The notes below the pieces were generated by a model. The model saw only the letters and a list, made by a program, of their open reading frames with translations. It did no database searches and had not been told where the DNA came from. The position numbers were made by a program, and so were the translations under genes. A DNA stretch of 64,000 nucleotides, from the NCBI GenBank assembly GCA_019636835.1, contig JAHBWU010000006.1, positions 20,269 to 84,268 on the forward strand, given 5' to 3'. The stretch comes from Nitrospira sp. Its GTDB lineage: Bacteria > Nitrospirota > Nitrospiria > Nitrospirales > Nitrospiraceae. The number at the start of each line of letters is the position of its first letter. Within the stretch, counting starts at the first letter, position 1. Positions 54,915 through 63,556 of this stretch are shown piece by piece.

Positions 54915-56123
54915 TTATGTGAAACGAGACCGCTTTCCCGGATCACGATCACTATTCGCCGGATGTACTTGTTTTGTCGTCGCAGTGGTATTGCCCCTGA
55001 GTTCGTGAAACATCGTTTCGATTTCAGATTGGGACAGCTGCACCGTGGGGCATCGCTCCTTGATGGAACGGTTGAGTTCGTGAATGGCTTCCAACAAGGG
55101 ACTCATCAGTGGCTTTAACGCCCGTTGGACCTCGTGACCGATCTCCCCCGCCAAATCATCAAGCTTCATCGGTGAATGTTTGGAATTCAAAGCCGTGAGC
55201 GCCTGTGAGGCGGAGTTCAGAGCTGCCACGGTTGATCCTAGGCGCTGCTGCACGACCTCTACAAGCTGATGCGCGGTATCGTTTTGGACGGAAGCCACCA
55301 TGGTAGTTGGAGGTCCGATCGGCGATGAGGTGATCTGGATTGATTGGTCGGCGGCCTTCTGAGGAAACATTTCGTCCAGAAGAGAAATGCACTCCCGGTG
55401 TCGGTTATCCAGACGATGCCAAAGGGAATTTTCGAGCAGGGTGAACGCATTGGCGCACGCCAGGCCGACGATGGATGTGACAAACTTTCCTGAAAGCCCG
55501 TTGATAAGTCCTTGGATTCCATCGATCTCCGACCCATTCGCATGGAGCTTGCTGAGCCCGATCAAAATGGCAAGGAAGGTGAACATCAGACCCATACCCG
55601 TCAGGAATGCGGGAAACTGCCGGTAAAAATGGACATTGAGATGGGCGGCGCAGAGAGATTCGAACGAGAAAAACTCACTTGCGGAGCGCTGACTGTGGAC
55701 TGTCGGCTCAAGAAACCAGGCGGATTGCTCTACCGCAAGGGTCTTGCGGTATGAGAGCCAGTTTCTGGCAAAAGCCTGTTCCGATCGCACCGCACGATCC
55801 AGTGCTTGGAGGTCGTCAAGATCGCGTCGCGTTTCCGATTCATCCAGACGCGCGCGCCTTTTCGCCAAAGCCGGGATGACAAGCCAGTCCTTTGAAACTT
55901 GTCGCCGGGCCAGGACCAGAGGCGCGACGGACGATTGGAACCGCGAAAGCGTCCGTTGAATGTGTAACAGACCTCGGATGAGCACCGTACTATGCCAAAG
56001 ACAAAGGGTGAGGATACCCGCAGCACCGATCCAGCTGAGCATAGGACTCTGAAGCCCGCCGACAATCGTCACGTCGCGAGTGAGCAATTCCCAAAGAGCG
56101 GTGAACAAATCCAATTCATCCAT
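54915..56123 (-). CDS. ZorA/MotA/ExbB-like proton-channel protein
   Basis: 402 residues. Membrane segments near 28-50, 171-193 and 212-233; the two latter, FPAFLTGMGLMFTFLAILIG and GKFVTSIVGLACANAFTLLE, form the MotA/TolQ/ExbB channel signature in the ZorA form. A ~150-residue helical cytoplasmic tail follows (VVQQRLGSTVAALNSASQAL, LLEAIHELNRSIKE), shorter than in most Zorya ZorA. The B partner is directly downstream. Both could form a proton-driven motor anchored to peptidoglycan. The 299 bp upstream (56124-56422) contain no other defence gene. Confidence 0.75.
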   Translation of the reverse strand: MDELDLFTALWELLTRDVTIVGGLQSPMLSWIGAAGILTLCLWHSTVLIRGLLHIQRTLSRFQSSVAPLVLARRQVSKDWLVIPALAKRRARLDESETRRDLDDLQALDRAVRSEQAFARNWLSYRKTLAVEQSAWFLEPTVHSQRSASEFFSFESLCAAHLNVHFYRQFPAFLTGMGLMFTFLAILIGLSKLHANGSEIDGIQGLINGLSGKFVTSIVGLACANAFTLLENSLWHRLDNRHRECISLLDEMFPQKAADQSIQITSSPIGPPTTMVASVQNDTAHQLVEVVQQRLGSTVAALNSASQALTALNSKHSPMKLDDLAGEIGHEVQRALKPLMSPLLEAIHELNRSIKERCPTVQLSQSEIETMFHELRGNTTATTKQVHPANSDRDPGKRSRFT

Positions 56124-56422
56124 CGGACGGTCCTCACTCGGAACCCAAGCGCCATTCTCAGCAAGAGCAAAACTCGATCGTCTCCCTCAACTTCTATGCC
56201 AGAGAGGAACGCGATAAATAGCCTCGTATCGCTATGCTGCTGAGATAGGGCCATACCAGAATGGAAATTCTTGCCGGAAAGGGCGGCAAATTCGGCAGGG
56301 ATCCCTCTACGGTCGAGGAATAATTTTGTCCTCCGGTCGATTGAAAGTTGGTTTTCGTGTTATGGTTTGAAGTGCCTTCTGTTTTAGAATCAGCAGAAGA
56401 TATGTAAAAGGAGGCGGCTCCA

Positions 56423-56764
56423 ATGCTCTCAAGAAAACGCTTGAGTCGGCTTACTGGAATTATGTGTGTGGTGTGCTCGATAACGGGATGCGCAAGCGAA
56501 TTCTCCGTCTTCAGCGCATCCGGAGAGCCGCTCCTGATCTCACGTCGCGGCTATACACCCGATGAATGTACTGGGAAAGTTAAAGACGATGCCGCCCGCA
56601 TGGGCGTCACGTTACGGTATGTTCATATACGCGGCAATGCCGTGGGTCGTTCACTCTTATGGCCCCTGGAACCGGGATATGCCTGTGAGGCGGCGATAGG
56701 CCCAGAGCAGGGTCCAATCGGTACCTACCCAGGTGGTCCCCACGCCATTTTCCGCGGCTCATGA
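56423..56764 (+). CDS. Small lipoprotein, unknown function
   Basis: 113 residues with AAAGGAGG 8 nt upstream. Signal peptide and lipobox SITGC (Cys at about residue 23). The mature part ASEFSVFSASGEPLLISRRG and YVHIRGNAVGRSLLWPLEPG has two further cysteines but no motif I know. Confidence 0.65.
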   Translation: MLSRKRLSRLTGIMCVVCSITGCASEFSVFSASGEPLLISRRGYTPDECTGKVKDDAARMGVTLRYVHIRGNAVGRSLLWPLEPGYACEAAIGPEQGPIGTYPGGPHAIFRGS

Positions 56765-56964
56765 CTCAACTTGTCTTTGCCCACCTCCTTTGAATTGATA
56801 CACCGCAAACGGCGATGCCGTAGTTCCCGATCTTAACCAAGTTCCTGGATCACCGGCTAACTGCCTTGTCTATTCGTAAGGTGCTCCATCTGTAGGTGAG
56901 TGTGTATTCTTCCCATGAAGCGTCGGTCAGGCTGAAAACCGGAGACATGACTTCGGCGATTCGC

Positions 56965-56992
56965 TTGTTGATTCAGAGTCTTACGCTATACT
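56965..56992 (+). promoter_or_regulatory. Candidate sigma-70 promoter for the response regulator gene
   Basis: TTGTTG at 56965-56970, a 16-nt spacer, and TATACT at 56987-56992, 60 bp before the ATG at 57052. The rest of the 287-bp gap 56765-57051 shows nothing else. Confidence 0.35.
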
Positions 56993-57051
56993 TATGGTGA
57001 AAATGAAGACGGAGCCACGGGGGTGCGGGTTAAGCTCAGACCAAAAGTGCA

Positions 57052-57975
57052 ATGATCAAGATCCTGTTGGTAGAAGACAACGACATCGATGCGCGTCTGA
57101 CCCAAGACATCTTGGCCGAATGGAGCATGGAAGAATTCGACATCATCCATGTGACCCGGCTGAGCGACGCCTTTTCACGCCTGGCCCGTGCACGTTTTGA
57201 TGCCGTCCTCTTGGATCTGTCGCTTCCGGACGGCTACGGGCTTTCAACAGTGCGTCAAATGCAAGCCGCGAATCCTACGGTTGCCATCATCGTGCTCAGC
57301 GGGCTCAGTGATCAGACGCTCGCGCTGCAAGCTGTCCAAAACGGGGCACAGGACTATCTCGTCAAAGGAGAGGGTCAATCGCACCTATTGGCCCGTTCAA
57401 TCCACTATGCCATAGAACGAAAACGGGCTGAAGAGCGGCTGACCTACCTTGCCCAATATGATCAGCTGACGGGCCTGGTGAACCGTACCTTGTTTCGCGA
57501 TCGCCTTATCCAAGGCATGGCGCGCAGCAAACGGCTCCAACAGCCGCTTGGTCTCATGCTGCTCGACCTCGACCAATTCAAACCGGTGAACGATACCATG
57601 GGCCACAATGTCGGCGATCAGCTTTTGAAGGCCGTCGCTGAACGACTGCAAGAGTGTGTGCGCGAAGTGGACACGGTCGCCCGCATGGGAGGAGACGAGT
57701 TCACTATAATCCTTGAAGGTCTGACCTGCGAAGAGGATATCACGCTTGTCGCACAGCGAATCACCAAATTATTGGCGGAACCATTTCACCTAGGGGAGCA
57801 CAGGGCGTTGATCGGAGTCAGTATCGGTATTACCGTCTACCCAACCGATGATCGCGAGGTCGATGAACTCTTGAAGCATGCCGATGTCGCGATGTACCGG
57901 GCCAAACAGCAAGGGGGAAGCTCATTTCAGTTTCACATTCCCGATGATTCGCCTTCTTCCACCCGCTTGATTTAA
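57052..57975 (+). CDS. Response regulator with GGDEF diguanylate cyclase domain
   Basis: 307 residues. Receiver domain 1-120: LLVEDNDIDARL, phospho-accepting Asp in DAVLLDLSLPDG, conserved Lys in DYLVKGEG. The GGDEF domain has the active site MGGDEFTIIL with LMLLDLDQFKPVNDTMGHNV before it; an RxxD inhibitory site could be RLQECVREVD but I am unsure. Makes c-di-GMP, presumably when phosphorylated. No histidine kinase is adjacent, so the partner is elsewhere. The PilZ protein at 7437 is a possible reader. Confidence 0.93.
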   Translation: MIKILLVEDNDIDARLTQDILAEWSMEEFDIIHVTRLSDAFSRLARARFDAVLLDLSLPDGYGLSTVRQMQAANPTVAIIVLSGLSDQTLALQAVQNGAQDYLVKGEGQSHLLARSIHYAIERKRAEERLTYLAQYDQLTGLVNRTLFRDRLIQGMARSKRLQQPLGLMLLDLDQFKPVNDTMGHNVGDQLLKAVAERLQECVREVDTVARMGGDEFTIILEGLTCEEDITLVAQRITKLLAEPFHLGEHRALIGVSIGITVYPTDDREVDELLKHADVAMYRAKQQGGSSFQFHIPDDSPSSTRLI

Positions 57976-58008
57976 CGATCATCTACTCCTGGCGACCTCC
58001 GGCCGTTA

Positions 58009-58800
58009 TCATCGACCGATTTGAGCAAGCGGTTGATCTGAGATTGAGTACGCACCGATAGGATTCGGTTCGAGTCGATTCATCGTAGGAAGCGCCGATG
58101 GCTCCGGGTTGGGATGCGAATCGGGCGTCATGAGGATACCCCAGTGCTGATTGTTGCAACAGACATTATCGATAATCAACCCTTCGGCGTGCTGGAACAA
58201 GAGAATGCCGCTCAGCATGTTTCCTTCACATAGATTCCGCACCAGTTCGGGACGGCTGCCAGGGTCCCGGACCGCGATGCCGAAATGGTGATTCTCAACA
58301 CAGCGATTATCGGCCACTCTCGGTTGAGCACCAGCAAACACGAAAATGCCCGACTCCCGATTACGGCACACTTCGTTGTCGGTGAATGCGACCCGACATT
58401 CGGGTCCATATAACACCACTCCCGACAAAATTCCTTCCATCGCTCGGCACTGCGTAATGATGCATGTGGAGTTGAGTATGTTGAGAGCGGAATGTTGATC
58501 GCTGCCGACATAGCGGAACGTGATGCCGGTAATCCACCCTTCCGGCACCTCTTGGAGATACAGCGGCCCGCTACGTCGGCAGAAAATTTGGACCCTGTCT
58601 CGTCCGGCACCGACAAGCCGCACCGGTCGTTGACTGACGACCAGCTTATCCTCATAGATCCCAGGACGGATATAGACCTGATCCGATTCACCGACATCTT
58701 TCAGCGCCGCACTTGGAGTCGGATAACAGCGCTGGTCAGCATGATCGACAACCAATGTTCGTCCACCCAAGGGGTTGGCCGGAATGACCTCTTCACTCAC
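58009..58800 (-). CDS. Right-handed beta-helix (NosD/PbH1-type) protein
   Basis: 263 residues, no signal peptide. DUF1565-like beginning (SAALKDVGESDQVYIRPGIY then VRLVGAGRD), followed by parallel beta-helix rungs: SGVVLYGPECRVAFTDNEVC, SGIFVFAGAQPRVADNRCVE, FGIAVRDPGSRPELVRNLCE, SGILLFQHAEGLIIDNVCCN. Such proteins bind or trim carbohydrates or act in periplasmic assembly, but the lack of a signal leaves the location open. Confidence 0.8.
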   Translation of the reverse strand: MSEEVIPANPLGGRTLVVDHADQRCYPTPSAALKDVGESDQVYIRPGIYEDKLVVSQRPVRLVGAGRDRVQIFCRRSGPLYLQEVPEGWITGITFRYVGSDQHSALNILNSTCIITQCRAMEGILSGVVLYGPECRVAFTDNEVCRNRESGIFVFAGAQPRVADNRCVENHHFGIAVRDPGSRPELVRNLCEGNMLSGILLFQHAEGLIIDNVCCNNQHWGILMTPDSHPNPEPSALPTMNRLEPNPIGAYSISDQPLAQIGR

Positions 58801-59034
58801 GATATTCTCCTCAGAGATGGTTATGACTGAATTCGTAGATTAAGGGATTCGAACCACTTTGTACAAACCTGTGTCTTCATCTACACGCCCCTGGAAAGCC
58901 TCGAGACCGACGACTTCCGTCATCGAGCAAAATCTTGTTTTTTCAGAGCTTCTCGTTCATGAGTAGTCAGGACTCTGGCATACCGATTGCGTGAGTAAGC
59001 CCGTCGACTGCCATATGAGAGGATGGAGGCCTGT

Positions 59035-59526
59035 ATGCTCCAAAAATGTATCGGAATTCTCTTGCTCCTATTTCTCTTCTTCTCGGTCGGCGAGTCCTTA
59101 GCCGCCCCGACTCAGCGGCAGGATACGACTCGCCGATTATACGATCGCGTCATGGAAGAATTTAAGCACCGCGACTACAAAGCAGCGATGGCAGGGTTCC
59201 AGCTCTTCATCGAGCTGCATAGCGAATCCGCCTTAGCAGCCAATGCGCAATATTGGATCGGAGAATGTCAGTATCGCATGGGGCGATATCGGGATGCGCT
59301 GAAGTCTTTCTACGATGTCGTGTCCAATTACCCGCTCAGCCCGAAACTGACGGCATCCACGCTGAAACTCGGCCAGACGTACACAAAACTGGGGGATCAC
59401 GAGAAGGCACGATTGATGTTCGACCGGGTTGTGGATCAATACCCGGATAGCTCGGAGGCAGAAGTCGCTCGCAAAGCCATCGAGGCCAGCCCAAGTCCCG
59501 AAGACTCGACGAATCAAGCACCGTAG
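59035..59526 (+). CDS. YbgF/CpoB-type tetratricopeptide protein
   Basis: The ATG at 59035 has TGGAGG 5 nt upstream and is preferred to the one at 59023. 163 residues. Signal peptide (to ...ESLAAP). Tandem TPR units typical of the C-terminal half of CpoB/YbgF: RLYDRVMEEFKHRDYKAAMA, AQYWIGECQYRMGRYRDALK, TLKLGQTYTKLGDHEKARLM. CpoB links peptidoglycan synthesis and outer-membrane constriction; the N-terminal coiled coil of CpoB is absent. The RHS fragment starts directly after its stop, in the same frame. Confidence 0.82.
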   Translation: MLQKCIGILLLLFLFFSVGESLAAPTQRQDTTRRLYDRVMEEFKHRDYKAAMAGFQLFIELHSESALAANAQYWIGECQYRMGRYRDALKSFYDVVSNYPLSPKLTASTLKLGQTYTKLGDHEKARLMFDRVVDQYPDSSEAEVARKAIEASPSPEDSTNQAP

Positions 59527-59577
59527 GAGACAGTCTGTTTCGATACAGGCAGATCGGCTCTCTACGGCAACGGAGTC

Positions 59578-60963
59578 GTGACCACCAGCACCTTTGCGGA
59601 TCCGGCCCATCCGACCTGTATTCCAGCGAATAGTTTTAAGCTCTGTACGCTCAAGACGCAGAAGGGAACGAATCCCCTCTATCAAGATTTCACCTATACC
59701 TTTACGGCCGATGGCAATGTGGATCTGATCACGGATCCGATCAACGGCAATCAGGACTTCGGGTACGATGCCTTGGATCGGTTGACCAGTGCCACGGGTC
59801 CGTATGGGACCGGGGGCGCGACGGACACGATCACCTATAGCTATAACCAGATCGGCAATATCCTGTCGAACAGTCAGCTCACGGGAGGGACCTTTACCTA
59901 TCCCACCAGCGGCGCGGGCGTCGTGCGGCCCCATGCCGTCCGGATCGCCGGCCCCTATCAGTACAGTTACGACAACAATGGCAACCAGACCGGCATCACG
60001 AGCACGCTCGGCGATTACAGCTCCAGTACGACGTTTAACGTGGACAATCGCTTGGCGAGCGCCGTCACCACGTTCGGCAGTACCACGATCAACTCCACCT
60101 TCGTCTATGACGGCGAGGGGGGCCGGGTGAAGAAGATCGTGGGGACTACGACGACCCGCTACATCAGTAAACTCTATGAGTGTGATACGACCGGAGCCAA
60201 TACCAGTTGCAGCCGGTTCATCTGGGCGAACGACACCCGCCTTGCGACGGTGGCGGTCACGAGCGGCACGGTGCACTACTGGCATGGGGATCATCTCGGC
60301 AGCTCGAGTGTGATTACCGACAGTACTGGGGCCAAGGCACAGGCGCTCACCTACTCTCCCTATGGCGGCGTCCGCACAAACCAGAGTTTCACAACTCCGG
60401 CCATCGATGTGCCCTATAAGTACACGGGCAAGGAGTTCGACTACAGCACCGACTTCTACTACTATGAATCGCGGTACTATGACCCGTGGTTTGGCCGGTT
60501 TATCTCGCCGGATACGATCGTGCCCGATCCCCTGAATCCGCAGGACTTCAATCGCTACAGTTATGCGCGGAATAGTCCGCCAAACTATATCGATCCGACG
60601 GGCTACTGTTCGTTGAACCCTTTCCGGCGTGGTCCAGATTCCTGTTACGACAGATTCTTCAACTGGGACAATTGGAGAAACTGGTTTCGTGACCCAGTTC
60701 GGCCTAATCAGCCGAATCCGCCGACTCCGGTGCGACCTCCGGATCGGCCGAAGGTAGATCTCGTAATCCCAGAAGTACGGGTGACGGCACCCAGGCCGCA
60801 GGTAGATTTGATCATCCCACCAATACAGGTAACGGCCCAGAGACCGTCTGTGTACGGCATTCCGCCCCTAGTCCCGCTTCAGGAGCCTCTTATAGGTCCA
60901 GGCGACCTCAGTGGGGTTGGCTCTGCATTGAAATTCTGGCTCTTCAGGAAATCGTGTGGGTAG
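59578..60963 (+). CDS. RHS/YD-repeat tip fragment, interrupted by ISL3
   Basis: Open from the stop of the upstream gene; the first start codon is the GTG at 59578. 461 residues. YD repeats (YTFTADGNVDLITDPINGN, FGYDALDRLTSATG, YSYDNNGNQTGITS), then the RHS core (YWHGDHLGSSSVITDSTGA, YESRYYDPWFGRFISPDTI) ending in YIDPTGY near residue 340, after which the variable C-terminus begins (proline-rich with a repeated VTAPRPQVDLIIP). The last four residues (SCG and the stop) come from the IS element. The large N-terminal RHS shell is missing, so this is an orphan tip. Confidence 0.82.
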   Translation: MTTSTFADPAHPTCIPANSFKLCTLKTQKGTNPLYQDFTYTFTADGNVDLITDPINGNQDFGYDALDRLTSATGPYGTGGATDTITYSYNQIGNILSNSQLTGGTFTYPTSGAGVVRPHAVRIAGPYQYSYDNNGNQTGITSTLGDYSSSTTFNVDNRLASAVTTFGSTTINSTFVYDGEGGRVKKIVGTTTTRYISKLYECDTTGANTSCSRFIWANDTRLATVAVTSGTVHYWHGDHLGSSSVITDSTGAKAQALTYSPYGGVRTNQSFTTPAIDVPYKYTGKEFDYSTDFYYYESRYYDPWFGRFISPDTIVPDPLNPQDFNRYSYARNSPPNYIDPTGYCSLNPFRRGPDSCYDRFFNWDNWRNWFRDPVRPNQPNPPTPVRPPDRPKVDLVIPEVRVTAPRPQVDLIIPPIQVTAQRPSVYGIPPLVPLQEPLIGPGDLSGVGSALKFWLFRKSCG

Positions 60964-62232
60964 TTAACGCCTCTTGCGCTATGCTCGGCACCTCGAAAGG
61001 AGGTGCCGAGCGATGCGGGACTTCGAACTCTATCAAGCCGTGCTGGGGCTGCGGGCTCCCTGGACCGTCGTCAACGTGGAGCTGGACGTGAACAGGCAGC
61101 AGGTCACTGTCACCGTGGAAGCCGGACTGGGGCCGCACCCTTGTCCTGAGTGTCAGGAGACCGTCCCGGGCTACGATCGGAAACGCCGACGCTGGCGGCA
61201 TCTGGACACCTGCCAATTTACGACCTGGATCCAGGCCGAGGTGCCGCGAGTGCGTTGCCCGACCCATGGGGTCAAACAGATCACGGTCCCGTGGGCCGAG
61301 CCGGGGAGCCAGTTCACCGCCTGGTTCGAACGTCTGGCCATCGACCTGCTCCGGGAGTGCTCGGTCACCGGGGCCGCCGGGCTGCTGCGCCTCACCTGGG
61401 ATGAGGCTTGGGGGATCAAGGACCGGGCCGTCGCCCGGGGGCTGAGTCGCCGAACTCAAGACGTGGTCCCTCACCTGGGCGTCGATGAGAAAGCCATCGC
61501 GAAGCGGCATCGGTATCTGACGGTGGTGGCCGATCTGGAGCAGAGCCGGGTGCTCTATCTGGCGGAGGACCGGACGCAGGAGAGTCTGGAGAGCTTCTGG
61601 GCGACGCTGACGCCCCAGCAACGTGAGGGCATCGAGGCCATCGCCATGGACATGTGGGAGCCGTACATCCAGTCGACGCGCGCTTCTCTGGAGGACGCCG
61701 ACGGCAAGATCGTCTTCGACAAGTTCCATGTCGCCAAGCACCTCCATGACGCCGTCGACCACGTCCGTCGCGCCGAGCACCGCGCGTTGAAGCAGGCGGA
61801 GGACACGCGGCTCACGGGCACGAAGTATCTCTGGCTCATGCGCCCTAAGGAGATGACCTCCGACCAGCGGGCCACGTTCCGCACGCTGCAGCACACGGAC
61901 CTCAAGGTGGCGCGAGCCTGGGCACTCAAAGAGCGCTTCCGCCAATTCTGGGACTATACCTACTGTGGCGCGGCCAAAAAGTTCTTCGACCGCTGGTTCT
62001 GGCGCGCCACCCATAGTCGACTGGCTCCGATGGCGAAGGTGGCGAAGCTCATCCAACGCCACCTCCCCAACGTGCTCACCTATCTGCAGCATGGCATCAC
62101 CAATGCGGGAGTCGAAGCCCTCAACGCGACAATCCAATGGGTCAAGAAAACGGCCCGCGGCTTCCGCAACGTCGAGCATTTCAAGACTGCAATCTATTTC
62201 CAGTGTGGAGGACTCGATCTCTACCCACACTA
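60952..62232 (+). mobile_element. ISL3-family insertion sequence, ~1281 bp
   Basis: Imperfect inverted ends TCGTGTGGGTAG (60952-60963) and CTACCCACACTA (62221-62232). AAA flanks both sides (60949-60951 and 62233-62235). Removing the element and one AAA rejoins the RHS frame exactly (FRK then PEEPKFLTIG). ISL3 elements usually duplicate 8 bp, so a 3-bp duplication is odd and the exact ends remain tentative. Confidence 0.8.
60983..61011 (+). promoter_or_regulatory. RBS-sequestering hairpin before the ISL3 transposase
   Basis: GCTCGGCACCTC (60983-60994) pairs perfectly over 12 bp with GAGGTGCCGAGC (61000-61011), loop GAAAG. The ribosome site AAGGAGG lies in the loop and 3' arm, 2-12 nt before the ATG at 61013, so translation from read-through transcripts would be blocked. 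Confidence 0.7.
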
Positions 62233-62233
62233 A
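61013..62233 (+). CDS. ISL3-family transposase
   Basis: The ATG at 61013 follows AAAGGAGGTG; an earlier in-frame start at 60974 would lack it. 406 residues. N-terminal zinc-finger-like segment HPCPECQETVPGYDRKRRRW then RVRCPTHGV, a helix-turn-helix region, and a DDE core: D in HLGVDEKAIAKRHR, D in IAMDMWEPYIQS, E in GVEALNATIQWVKKTARGFR. The final residues LYPH are encoded by the right inverted repeat. Confidence 0.92.
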   Translation: MRDFELYQAVLGLRAPWTVVNVELDVNRQQVTVTVEAGLGPHPCPECQETVPGYDRKRRRWRHLDTCQFTTWIQAEVPRVRCPTHGVKQITVPWAEPGSQFTAWFERLAIDLLRECSVTGAAGLLRLTWDEAWGIKDRAVARGLSRRTQDVVPHLGVDEKAIAKRHRYLTVVADLEQSRVLYLAEDRTQESLESFWATLTPQQREGIEAIAMDMWEPYIQSTRASLEDADGKIVFDKFHVAKHLHDAVDHVRRAEHRALKQAEDTRLTGTKYLWLMRPKEMTSDQRATFRTLQHTDLKVARAWALKERFRQFWDYTYCGAAKKFFDRWFWRATHSRLAPMAKVAKLIQRHLPNVLTYLQHGITNAGVEALNATIQWVKKTARGFRNVEHFKTAIYFQCGGLDLYPH

Positions 62234-62235
62234 AA

Positions 62236-62538
62236 CCGGAAGAGCCGAAATTCTTAACTATCGGCGCTATCAAGATTGGTTCGAAAACTGCCATTGAACG
62301 CCATCACCTACTTCCTATTCAATTTAAGAAACAGTTCGAGCGTGCAGGTCTTGACATTGAGCAGTTTACGGTTGATCTTTCAAAAGCAGAGCATCGGCTC
62401 AAACCAGATGGATTGCATACTGGAGCAAACAACTGGAATCAACAATGGAAAGATTTTTTTAAAGATCGCCCTGACAGAACTCAGGCGGAAATTCTTGGAC
62501 AACTTGAACGCATGAAGTCGCACCACGGGTTAAAATAG
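62236..62538 (+). pseudogene. RHS C-terminal toxin domain (SitA6-like/HNH-type), separated from its RHS tip
   Basis: Continues the RHS frame after the ISL3 element: PEEPKFLTIGAIKIGSKTAI, ERHHLLPIQFKKQFERAG, DIEQFTVDLSKAEHRLK, GLHTGANNWNQQWKDFF. The HH...H..L pattern and TGANNWNQQW resemble SitA6/TIGR02269 toxins, known in Myxococcus as contact-dependent effectors, and probably act as nucleases. Cut off from the RHS core it cannot be delivered, though precise excision would restore it. The immunity gene follows 7 bp later. Confidence 0.72.
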
Positions 62539-62545
62539 CAGCTAT

Positions 62546-63226
62546 ATGACATCTACTTCCCATCAATTTTGGCATGTGAACAGTCCAGAGAGTGGCACTA
62601 AGCTTGCCGAATGGGCGGAAGAGGTGGACTTAGATTCGGTTCATTGCTCGGCGAACTCTGGACACCAACGGGCCGGCAAGCGCATTACCGATTTGAGCGT
62701 GATCTTGCCCAATGCACCTGTAGAGGACGTGGTGTGGACCTGGTATAGCGAATGCCTCGTGCAAGACCATATCCTTCGCCTGTTTCAGCGATATCAGTTA
62801 ACCGGTTATGAGGTCAAACCGGTCCAGGCACGGTTTAAACGTCCCAGCGGGGACAGCCCACCAACGCTGTGGGAACTAGTTGTGACTGGCTGGGCTGGGA
62901 TGGCTGCGCCGGATTCGGGCGTTAAGCAAATCGAGTATTGCCCGGCTTGCCGATTAAGAAGCTATTCACCGTATACTGACGCGAGTCGACTGATCGATTC
63001 CCGCCAGTGGGATGGTAGCGACCTTTTCATGGTGTGGCCGTTACCACGGTATATTTTTGTGAGTGATCGAGTGGTGGAGATACTGCGAAACCATACCGTC
63101 TCAGGGATTCGGATTCAGGCGTTACGTGACTTAAAGGCCAAGCACACTCTAGGAGGTGGTCGGCTTTCATATTGGATGCCGGAGGCCCGAGCCAAGGAGC
63201 TCGGGGGTCCGCTGGATATTGAATGA
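62546..63226 (+). CDS. Double-CXXCG (SitI6-type) immunity protein
   Basis: 226 residues. Landmarks: TVWELVVTGWAGMA-like LWELVVTGWAGM, IEYCPACRLRSYSPY (CPAC at 132-135, the following G replaced by R), WDGSDLFMVWPLPRYIFVSDRVV and LSYWMPEARAKELG. These match the double-CXXCG proteins that pair with SitA6-type toxins. It should bind the toxin encoded just upstream. It is intact while its toxin is interrupted. Confidence 0.7.
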   Translation: MTSTSHQFWHVNSPESGTKLAEWAEEVDLDSVHCSANSGHQRAGKRITDLSVILPNAPVEDVVWTWYSECLVQDHILRLFQRYQLTGYEVKPVQARFKRPSGDSPPTLWELVVTGWAGMAAPDSGVKQIEYCPACRLRSYSPYTDASRLIDSRQWDGSDLFMVWPLPRYIFVSDRVVEILRNHTVSGIRIQALRDLKAKHTLGGGRLSYWMPEARAKELGGPLDIE

Positions 63227-63253
63227 AAATTTGCTTCCTAGTTTGACGGCTAA

Positions 63254-63379
63254 TCATTTGGGGGTACACTTGAGTTGACGGGTGACCTCTAATGTCTCCT
63301 CTACTTGTTGATACAGTACTCGGAATCGGTGATGCATTGGTTCGGCCACCTCTGCTGTCGCCTTCGCCAGATTTGCCAT
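63254..63379 (-). CDS. Possible small ORF or 3' gene remnant
   Basis: A minus-strand frame from the ATG at 63377-63379 reads MANLAKATAEVAEPMHHRFR then VLYQQVEETLEVTRQLKCTP and stops at 63254. The frame is open for another 16 codons upstream (ETNTKGNSLSLVW). Balanced helical composition suggests a genuine coding piece, but 41 residues and no strong ribosome site leave it uncertain. It could be the tail of a lost gene. Confidence 0.3.
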   Translation of the reverse strand: MANLAKATAEVAEPMHHRFRVLYQQVEETLEVTRQLKCTPK

Positions 63380-63556
63380 CCACACCAGGCTTAAGGAATT
63401 TCCCTTCGTGTTAGTCTCATCCTAGATCCGCACAATTGACGTGAGATCCGCTATGCTGCATTTCAGATCATTCAGATTTGGCCTCCTGCTGGTCTGAAGA
63501 GCGTTAAGAGGGTCAGTTCTTGACTTCGCACTTCGCCCTGCCTATCGTCGTGGCCC

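Noticed and set aside
54258..56123. Reading the channel pair as a complete Zorya system.
   Set aside because: No ZorC, ZorD or ZorE homologue lies within the flanking sequence, so only the ZorAB-like pair is claimed.
59233..60294. 353-codon minus-strand frame across the TPR and RHS genes.
   Set aside because: Arg/Ile-rich antisense shadow of YD repeats; the sense frame carries recognised domains.
60944..62230. 428-codon minus-strand frame opposite the ISL3 transposase.
   Set aside because: Antisense shadow of a high-GC transposase gene; composition (Leu/Arg/Gly-rich, no motif) is typical of such shadows.
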